A DNA stretch of 64,000 nucleotides from Micromonospora echinaurantiaca (GTDB lineage: Bacteria > Actinomycetota > Actinomycetes > Mycobacteriales > Micromonosporaceae), in contig NZ_LT607750.1 in assembly GCF_900090235.1 (NCBI RefSeq), positions 434,001 through 498,000 of the forward strand, written 5' to 3'. The number at the start of each line of letters is the position of its first letter. Positions within the stretch are counted from its first letter, which is position 1. The notes under the pieces are model-generated. The model was not told the DNA's origin. It saw only the letters and a list, made by a program, of their open reading frames with translations, and made no database searches. Position numbers and translations under genes: made by a program. Below, one piece after another: positions 58,567 to 64,000 of this stretch.

Positions 58567-60051
58567 GTGACCTCGGCGACGCTGTTGACCCCCGCACGGA
58601 CGCCGGCGCCACCGGACGGGTCGCCCTCCGGCCCGGTGGCCCGCGCCGACGAACGGGCCTACGTCCGCGTGCTGGTGGTGCTGGACGCCAGCATCCTGAC
58701 CGTCGCCGTGTTGATCGGCTACGTCGCCCGGTTCGGCGAGGACGTCCCGACCGGCTCCCGGATCCCGTACGTGCTGGTGGCGCCCGGGGTGGTGCTCGCC
58801 TGGCTGGTCTCGCTCAAGGCGCTCGGCTGCTACGACGACCGGGTGCTCGGCTACGGGGCGGACGAGTACCGCCGGGTCAGCGCGGCCAGCCTGCGCCTGG
58901 CCGGCGGGGTCGCGATCGCCGGCTACGTCGCCGACGTCGGCATCTCCCGGGGCTTCCTGGCCGTCTCCTTCGCCGTCGGCACCCTCGGGCTCGAGGTGGC
59001 CCGGTTCGCCGCCCGCAAGCGGCTGCACCGGGCCCGGTCCCGGGGCGCCGGCTGGTCGCGCAGGGTGCTGGTGGTCGGCGACACCGCGCACGTGCTGGAA
59101 CTGGTGCACACGCTGCGCCGCGAGCCGTACGCCGGCTACCACGTGGTCGGCGCGTGCATCCCGGACGCGCTGCTGGCCCCGGTCGCGCAGCGGCTGGGCG
59201 ACGTGCCGGTGGTCGGCTCCTTCCGAGGCATCCCCGAGGCGGCCACCGCGATCGGCGCGGACACCGTCGCCGTCACCGCCTCCGGGGAGCTGACCGCAAC
59301 CCGGCTGCGCCGGCTGGGGTGGCAACTGGAGGGCACCGGCATCGACCTGGTGGTCGCCCCGGCGCTGACCGACGTGGCCGGCCCGCGCATCCACACCCGG
59401 CCGGTGGCCGGGCTGCCGCTGATCCACGTCGAGGCGCCCGAGTTCCGGGGCGTCCGGAAGCTGGTCAAGGGCCTCGTCGACCGGTCCGCCGCCGCGCTGG
59501 CCGTGGCGCTGCTGCTGCCGGTGCTGGCGCTGATCGCGCTGGCCATCCGGCTGGACAGCCGGGGGCCGGCGCTGTTCCGGCAGGTCCGCGTCGGCCAGGG
59601 CGGCCGCGAGTTCGGGGTGTTCAAGTTCCGCACCATGGTGGTGAACGCGGACGTCCTGCTGGCCGAGCTGACCGCCCGGAACGAGACCGACGGCCTGATG
59701 TTCAAGATGCGTGACGATCCCCGGGTCACCCGGATCGGCCGGCTGCTGCGCAAGTGGTCCCTGGACGAGCTGCCACAGCTGGTCAACGTCCTGCTCGGGC
59801 AGATGAGCCTGGTCGGCCCCCGACCGCCGCTGCCCGCCGAGGTGGCCCGGTACGAGGGCGACGTGGCCCGCCGGCTGCTGGTCAAGCCGGGCATGACCGG
59901 GCTCTGGCAGGTCAGCGGCCGGTCCGACCTGAGCTGGGAGGACGGCATCCGGCTGGACCTCTACTACGTGGAGAACTGGTCGCTCGCCGCCGACCTGACC
60001 ATCCTGTGGAAGACGTTCGGCGCGGTGCTGCGCAGCCGGGGGGCGTACTGA
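58567..60051 (+). CDS. Exopolysaccharide polyprenyl-phosphate sugar-1-P transferase
   Basis: 494 residues from GTG 58567, five bases after GGGAGG. It has four to five membrane helices in the N-terminal 160 residues, a CoA-binding-like cytosolic domain (RRVLVVGDTAHVLELV), a re-entrant helix (AALAVALLLPVLALIALAI) and the catalytic bacterial sugar transferase domain: FRQVRVGQGGREFGVFKFRTM, DELPQLVNVLLGQMSLVGPR and KPGMTGLWQVSGRSDLSWED. It transfers a sugar-1-phosphate to undecaprenyl phosphate, the first step of exopolysaccharide or capsule subunit assembly. No glycosyltransferase or Wzx/Wzy genes adjoin it here, so it is an orphan in this window. Confidence 0.93.
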   Translation: MTSATLLTPARTPAPPDGSPSGPVARADERAYVRVLVVLDASILTVAVLIGYVARFGEDVPTGSRIPYVLVAPGVVLAWLVSLKALGCYDDRVLGYGADEYRRVSAASLRLAGGVAIAGYVADVGISRGFLAVSFAVGTLGLEVARFAARKRLHRARSRGAGWSRRVLVVGDTAHVLELVHTLRREPYAGYHVVGACIPDALLAPVAQRLGDVPVVGSFRGIPEAATAIGADTVAVTASGELTATRLRRLGWQLEGTGIDLVVAPALTDVAGPRIHTRPVAGLPLIHVEAPEFRGVRKLVKGLVDRSAAALAVALLLPVLALIALAIRLDSRGPALFRQVRVGQGGREFGVFKFRTMVVNADVLLAELTARNETDGLMFKMRDDPRVTRIGRLLRKWSLDELPQLVNVLLGQMSLVGPRPPLPAEVARYEGDVARRLLVKPGMTGLWQVSGRSDLSWEDGIRLDLYYVENWSLAADLTILWKTFGAVLRSRGAY

Positions 60052-60066
60052 CCGCCGGGACCGGGG

Positions 60067-61197
60067 TCACGGCTGCGGGCCGGTCCAGTCCAGACAGACC
60101 ACCACGGCGTCGTCCACCAGGTCACCGGCGACGAACGCGCGCAGGTCGCCGATCAGCGAGCGGACGGCGTCCAGCGGCTCCATCCGGCCGGTCCGGCGCA
60201 GGAACCGGTCCAGCGCGGTCTCGCCGTACCGGAGGTTCTGCCCGGTGGCGTCGATCACGCCGTCGCTGACCACGAAGAGCCGGTCGCCGCGGCGCAGCTC
60301 GAGGTGTTGCTCCCGGTAGTCGGTCGCCTCGAACATGCCGAGCGGGAACTGCTCCTCCAGCGGCTGCTCGGTCACCTCGCCGTCGCGCAGCAGCACCAGC
60401 CGGGGCGAGCCGGCGTCGACCACGGTCAGCACCCCGGTGCGCAGCTCCAGCTGCATCAGCAGGGCGGCCAGGTGCTGGCTGCCCCGGTGTACGTCGTAGA
60501 CGGCCTGGTCGGCCAGGGCGGCCTGGTCGGCCAGGCTCAGCCCGGCCCGCCGGGCGTTGCGCAGCGCGTGGGTGGCGAGCGTGGTGAGCATTGCCGCCTC
60601 GATGCCCTCGCCGGAGCCGTTGATGGTGGAGAGCCAGAGTCGGTCGCCGTCGTCGGCCCAGTCGAAGCTGTCCCCGCGCACCGCGTACGCCGGCTCCAGT
60701 TGACCGGCCAGCCGGAACGCGGGGCGGGTGCGGCTGCGCCCGGGCAGCAGCTCCCACTGCATTTCGGCGGCGAGGGTGAGTCGCCGACTGCGTCGGGCGG
60801 TCCGGTAGACGTCCGTGCCGGCGGAGACGGCCGCCAGCTCGTGGGCCAGCGCGGTGGCGATCTCGGCCAGCCCGGCCAGCGCCGCCGGGTCGTCCGGCAC
60901 CGGGGTGACCCGGAGCACTCCGCGCCGCTCCCCGCGCATCGAGACCGGCAGGTAGCCCACCTGCTCGGCGACGATCGGCGCCTGGTGGTCGAAGCAGCGC
61001 CAGGCCGGATGCCCCGGCGAGGTGACCGGCTCGCCGTCGTGCAGCGGCAGCAGCGCGGAGAGCCGGTAGTCGACCTGGAACAGCTCGGTGCCGGTCACGC
61101 CGTACGACCCGGCCAGCACGGCGGCGACCCGGTCCACCAGCAGGTCGGCCGGGGACTCGATGAGCGCGCGCCGGGCCTGGTCGACGGTTTCGCTCAT
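60067..61197 (-). CDS. PP2C-family (SpoIIE/RsbU-type) serine phosphatase with GAF-like sensor
   Basis: 376 residues from ATG 61195-61197 (TTGGAG upstream). A GAF-like N-terminal half (about 1-140) precedes a SpoIIE-type PP2C domain: LAAEMQWELLPGR, the metal-site region YAVRGDSFDWADDGDRLWL, GSGEGIEAAMLTTLATH, DAGSPRLVLL, LFVVSDGVIDA and VDDAVVVCLDW. Compared with the usual GGD(Y/F)YD motif this reads RGDSFDW, still keeping the metal Asp. Such enzymes dephosphorylate anti-anti-sigma factors in partner-switching pathways. No STAS or kinase gene is in the window. Divergent from the MarR gene with 57 bp between starts. Confidence 0.9.
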   Translation of the reverse strand: MSETVDQARRALIESPADLLVDRVAAVLAGSYGVTGTELFQVDYRLSALLPLHDGEPVTSPGHPAWRCFDHQAPIVAEQVGYLPVSMRGERRGVLRVTPVPDDPAALAGLAEIATALAHELAAVSAGTDVYRTARRSRRLTLAAEMQWELLPGRSRTRPAFRLAGQLEPAYAVRGDSFDWADDGDRLWLSTINGSGEGIEAAMLTTLATHALRNARRAGLSLADQAALADQAVYDVHRGSQHLAALLMQLELRTGVLTVVDAGSPRLVLLRDGEVTEQPLEEQFPLGMFEATDYREQHLELRRGDRLFVVSDGVIDATGQNLRYGETALDRFLRRTGRMEPLDAVRSLIGDLRAFVAGDLVDDAVVVCLDWTGPQP

Positions 61198-61254
61198 CGT
61201 CGCTCCAATCACAAGCCCAAAGACCAGCAGAGGCGGAGTAGTCTCGGGCCCACC

Positions 61255-61821
61255 ATGGCGGAACTGCACGGTCCACCGGGACCCGACACGAGTATGGCTG
61301 CCGAACTGGACGCGGCGGCGGGTGCCCTGCTGACCGTATGGGAGGCGGCGCGGGAACGCACGACCAGCCGGATCTCCGGTGCCCAGTTGCGCGCCGTGAT
61401 GGTGGTCGAGCAGCAGGACGGGATCAACCTGCGCCGGCTGGCCACCGGCCTGGACATGCTGCTCTCCTCGGCGAGCCGGCTCTGCGACCGGCTGGTCGCC
61501 GCCGGGCTGCTGGAGCGCGAACCGGGCCGGTTCGACCGCCGGGAGATCTCGCTGCACCTCACCCCGGAGGCCCGCCGGCTCCTCGCCGAGCTGCGGGACG
61601 ACCGCCGCCAGCAACTCGCCGCGATCCTGGCCGACATGACCCCCGCGGGTCGGCAGGCGCTGCTGGACGGGATGCGGGAGTTCGACGAGGCGGCCCGCCG
61701 GCGGGAGGTCCGCTCCGTCGAGCCGGTCGGCCCCTGGTCGCCCGAGGCCGCCGCGGCGGAGCGCTCGCTCGGGGTGCCGCCCGAGTGGCCGGGCGACCAG
61801 TCGGTGGCCCGCACGGCCTGA
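61255..61821 (+). CDS. MarR-family transcriptional regulator
   Basis: 188 residues from ATG 61255. The winged-helix core is ISGAQLRAVMVVEQQDGINL, RRLATGLDMLLSSASRLCDRLVAAGLLERE, with the wing RFDRREISLHLTPEARRLL, then a dimerisation helix and a short tail. A -10-like TAGTCT lies 11 bases before the ATG and there is no Shine-Dalgarno sequence. It sits between two PP2C phosphatase genes, divergent from the first and convergent with the second, so it may control the shared 57-bp promoter. Ligand unknown. Confidence 0.88.
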   Translation: MAELHGPPGPDTSMAAELDAAAGALLTVWEAARERTTSRISGAQLRAVMVVEQQDGINLRRLATGLDMLLSSASRLCDRLVAAGLLEREPGRFDRREISLHLTPEARRLLAELRDDRRQQLAAILADMTPAGRQALLDGMREFDEAARRREVRSVEPVGPWSPEAAAAERSLGVPPEWPGDQSVARTA

Positions 61822-61956
61822 CCGGCCGGCCGCCGCCGGTCCGCCCACCGCGGCCAGCCGGCTCACCGGCCTGCCGACTCCCGCCACCGGCCGACCGGCC
61901 CCGATGCCGGCCGCCGGGCCCCACCCCGGCCCGCCGGCTGGAATTCGTCCCGGAGA

Positions 61957-63594
61957 TCAGCCTTCCGCCGCCGCTACGGCGAGCATCGCGATGTCGTCCT
62001 GGCTCTGCCCGGCCAGCCAGTCGTCAACCAGCCGGAGCAGCCGGTCGACCAGCGCCGTCGGGGGCAGGCCGGCCGCTTCGCCGAGCGCCTGGCGCAACCG
62101 CCGCTCGCCGAACAGCTCGGCGCCCGCCGGCCCGCCGCGGGCCCCGGTCACCCCGTCGGTGTAGGCGAGCAACAGCTCACCCGGGGCGAGCCGGACCTCG
62201 GCGTCGGCGAACCCGGCCGCCGTCAGCGCGCCCACCGGCATCCCGCCGACCCGGACCCGGCCGACCGTGCCGTCGGCCCGCACCACCAGCGGATCCGGGT
62301 GCCCGCCACCGGCCACCCGGAGTCGGACGCTCCCGTCCGGCTCGGCCTCCACGGTGCCGAGCAGCAGGGTGGTGAACTGGCTGCGCGGGGTGGGCTGCGG
62401 GGTGTCCAGCAGCGCGCGGTCGAGCAGCCGGATCAGCTCCAGCGGCCGCCGCTCCACCAGCCGCAGCGTCTGCAGCGACTGGCGGACCCGCCCGGTGAGC
62501 ACGGCCGCGCCGACGCCCCGGCCGCAGACGTCGCCGAGGGCGAACAACGCGCCCTGCCCGATCCGCGAGACGTCGTAGAAGTCACCGCCGATCCGCAGCC
62601 GGTCGCCGGCCGCGCGGTAGCCACCGGCGAGGGCGACACCGGGCACCGTGGGCAGTTTCGGCGGGAGCAGGCTCTGTTCCAGCACCCGGGCCAGGTGGGC
62701 CTGTTCGCCGTAGAGCTCGGCGGCGCCGACGGCGGCCCCGGCCCGGGCCGCGTACTCCCGGGCCAGCTCGGCGTCCCGCCGATCGAAACCGTCCCGGCCG
62801 GCGCGGCGCAGCAGGACCAGCGCACCGGCCGGGCGGCCCGTGCCGGGCATCGAGCAGACCAGCACCGGGCCGGGTCGGGCGAACTCGGGCGGGAGCACGG
62901 CGGCCAGCGCGGCCGGCTCGGCGTCCCGCCACGGGTCCGGGTCGGCGTCACCGCGCAGCGCTGCGCTCAGGCCCGGCAGCCCCGCCGGCACCGGGCCTTC
63001 CGTGGGCGCCGGGTCGCCGTCGGCGTACCGGATCCAGCACGGCCGTTGGTCGGCCGGGGAGGGCGGGCGGTACAGCACCAGGGCCAGGTCGGCCAGGTAG
63101 GGCACGGGCAGGGTGGCGGCGGTGTGCAGCGTCTGGTCGCGGTGCAGGGACAGCCCGAGGCGGCTGCCGGCCTGGGCCAGGAAACCGGTCCGGGTGCGTT
63201 CGGCGTGCAGCGCGTCGACGCGTGCCGACTCCTCGGTGACGTCCCGCACGTACCAGGCGCACCGGCCGCCGGTCAGGGTGCGCCGGGTGCCGCGCAGCCG
63301 CCGCCCGTGGTGCGTCGCGTCGAAGCCGTCCGTCCCGCTCCGGGCGGCTGCGGCCAGCGCCGGCACCGCGCAGCGGGTCAGGTCGGTGCCGGGGGTGACC
63401 TCGGGCAGCAGGTCGGCGGCGAGCGCGTTGGCCAGCGTGACCACCTGGTCCGCGCCGGTGGTCAGCACCGCCTCGGCCAGCCCGTCGAGCAGCTCGCGGG
63501 CGAGTCGGGGGTCGGCCGGGAGCCGGCCGCCGCGGCGTCGCCCGGCGGCGGTGGGCGGCGCCCCGGCGCCGACGTCCGGTCGGGTCGTGGTCAC
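61957..63594 (-). CDS. PAS-GAF-PP2C serine phosphatase
   Basis: About 545 residues if it starts at GTG 63592-63594 (VTTTRPDV). The frame is open to a TTG at 63678 and no ribosome site decides. A PAS-like domain (about 35-130; LLDGLAEAVLTTGADQVVTL), a GAF domain (about 145-310), the linker ARVLEQSLLPPKLPTVPGV, and a SpoIIE-type PP2C domain with IGGDFYDVSRI, ALGDVCGRGVGAAVLTG, GGGHPDPLVV, LAYTDGVTGAR and DDIAMLAV all intact. It is a standard environmental RsbU-like phosphatase that feeds partner-switching or anti-sigma control. It is the second phosphatase within 3.5 kb, with the MarR gene between. Confidence 0.88.
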   Translation of the reverse strand: MTTTRPDVGAGAPPTAAGRRRGGRLPADPRLARELLDGLAEAVLTTGADQVVTLANALAADLLPEVTPGTDLTRCAVPALAAAARSGTDGFDATHHGRRLRGTRRTLTGGRCAWYVRDVTEESARVDALHAERTRTGFLAQAGSRLGLSLHRDQTLHTAATLPVPYLADLALVLYRPPSPADQRPCWIRYADGDPAPTEGPVPAGLPGLSAALRGDADPDPWRDAEPAALAAVLPPEFARPGPVLVCSMPGTGRPAGALVLLRRAGRDGFDRRDAELAREYAARAGAAVGAAELYGEQAHLARVLEQSLLPPKLPTVPGVALAGGYRAAGDRLRIGGDFYDVSRIGQGALFALGDVCGRGVGAAVLTGRVRQSLQTLRLVERRPLELIRLLDRALLDTPQPTPRSQFTTLLLGTVEAEPDGSVRLRVAGGGHPDPLVVRADGTVGRVRVGGMPVGALTAAGFADAEVRLAPGELLLAYTDGVTGARGGPAGAELFGERRLRQALGEAAGLPPTALVDRLLRLVDDWLAGQSQDDIAMLAVAAAEG

Positions 63595-63723
63595 CGCCGG
63601 TCGCCGGGCGCTCCGGCCTGTCGACCTGTGGTCATGCTGGTCGGGCACTCCTCGGCTGGGGGTTGCTGCCTGCGGCAAGCGTACCGAGGCGGGCGGCGGG
63701 GCGCCCGGGGCGGCGGTGCGGGG

Positions 63724-64000
63724 TCAGCTCGCCCGGGCCAGCCAGCCGCCGGGGCGGGCGACGATCCGGCGGACCACCGATCCGGCGGCGCCGACCGCCG
63801 CGGCGGTCGCACCGAGGGTCGCCGGCCGGACGGTGACCGGTGACCAGGCGGCGGTCAGCACCCGCGCGGAGATCTCGGCGAGCACCGGCGGGCACAGCCA
63901 GCGGGCCAGCGGGGCGTAGCCGCCACCGAGCACCACCGTGTCCAGGTCCAGCAGGTTCACCACGGCGGCGACCGCCACGCCGAGGGCGGTGCCCGCGTCG
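63724..64000 (-). CDS. ROK-family protein, C-terminal part (truncated by window end)
   Basis: The last 92 residues or so are visible, and the gene continues beyond base 64000. The segment DAGTALGVAVAAVVNLLDLD and VVLGGGYAPLARWLCPPVLAE, ending with RPATLGATAAAVGAAGSVVR, is the typical end of ROK sugar kinases and ROK repressors (nucleotide and dimer helices). Whether the missing N-terminus carries an HTH cannot be told, so kinase and NagC/XylR-type repressor are both possible. Confidence 0.8.
   Translation of the reverse strand, partial: DAGTALGVAVAAVVNLLDLDTVVLGGGYAPLARWLCPPVLAEISARVLTAAWSPVTVRPATLGATAAAVGAAGSVVRRIVARPGGWLARAS

Overview
The window comes from a high-GC actinomycete. Third codon positions are almost all G or C, many starts are GTG, and several transcripts look leaderless. 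The gene set (NucS, a conservon CvnABCD, Scy/FilP-type polar coiled-coil proteins, SigE-family ECF sigma factor, ethylmalonyl-CoA pathway, CBM2-GH6 cellulase with a CebR-type operator) points to a filamentous, spore-forming member of the Micromonosporaceae, probably Micromonospora or a close relative. That placement is inference from gene content, not from a marker gene. I see no rRNA, tRNA, CRISPR array, prophage or transposase.

Layout. 1-5541: end of an ArsR-like regulator, an ABC-2 exporter pair, ethylmalonyl-CoA mutase (ecm), a DUF1540 protein and a secreted polysaccharide deacetylase. 5542-8257: a repeat-rich intergenic zone around one secreted lysozyme-like gene, which is preceded by four tandem ECF-type promoters. 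8258-18077: DUF4126 protein, NucS, aldehyde dehydrogenase, FHA protein, two alpha/beta hydrolases, a tandem-fused 3-hydroxybutyryl-CoA dehydrogenase, and an ECF sigma/anti-sigma-like pair. 18145-25000 (minus strand): AI-2E transporter, Scy-like and FilP-like coiled-coil proteins, crotonyl-CoA carboxylase/reductase (ccr). 25366-33066: epimerase, acetyl-CoA acetyltransferase, MeaB GTPase, Asp23 protein, isobutyryl-CoA mutase large subunit, thioredoxin-TPR protein, ureohydrolase. 33208-40504: penicillin-binding protein and the very large NAD-glutamate dehydrogenase. 40571-44714: sortase, its likely Lys/Asp/His-repeat substrate, and a GH6 cellobiohydrolase. 44928-50957: sodium:solute symporter, two paralogous proteins, catalase. 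51176-55259: complete conservon. 55409-64000: lactonase-like propeller, VWA/solute-binding protein, sugar-1-phosphate transferase, two PP2C (SpoIIE-type) phosphatases around a MarR regulator, and a truncated ROK protein.

How the genes fit together. The metabolic core is C4/C5 acyl-CoA chemistry. Acetyl-CoA acetyltransferase and 3-hydroxybutyryl-CoA dehydrogenase build the C4 unit (the crotonase is not in the window). Ccr makes ethylmalonyl-CoA, the epimerase and Ecm convert it to methylsuccinyl-CoA, and IcmA (Phe80/Gln198 signature) interconverts isobutyryl- and n-butyryl-CoA. MeaB probably protects one or more of the B12 mutases. This feeds the ethylmalonyl-CoA pathway and polyketide extender units.

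The most interesting signal is an 18-bp imperfect dyad (consensus close to NCTGAACGRTMRCTAAGG). It lies in the promoter regions of exactly these genes: ecm, the fused dehydrogenase, ccr, the epimerase/acetyltransferase divergent promoter, and icmA. It usually overlaps the -10. The five sites are scattered over 27 kb and suggest one dedicated repressor that is not encoded here. The second notable signal is the four-copy promoter array, GGAAT-N17-CGTTAC with an 86-88 bp period, in front of the lysozyme-like gene.
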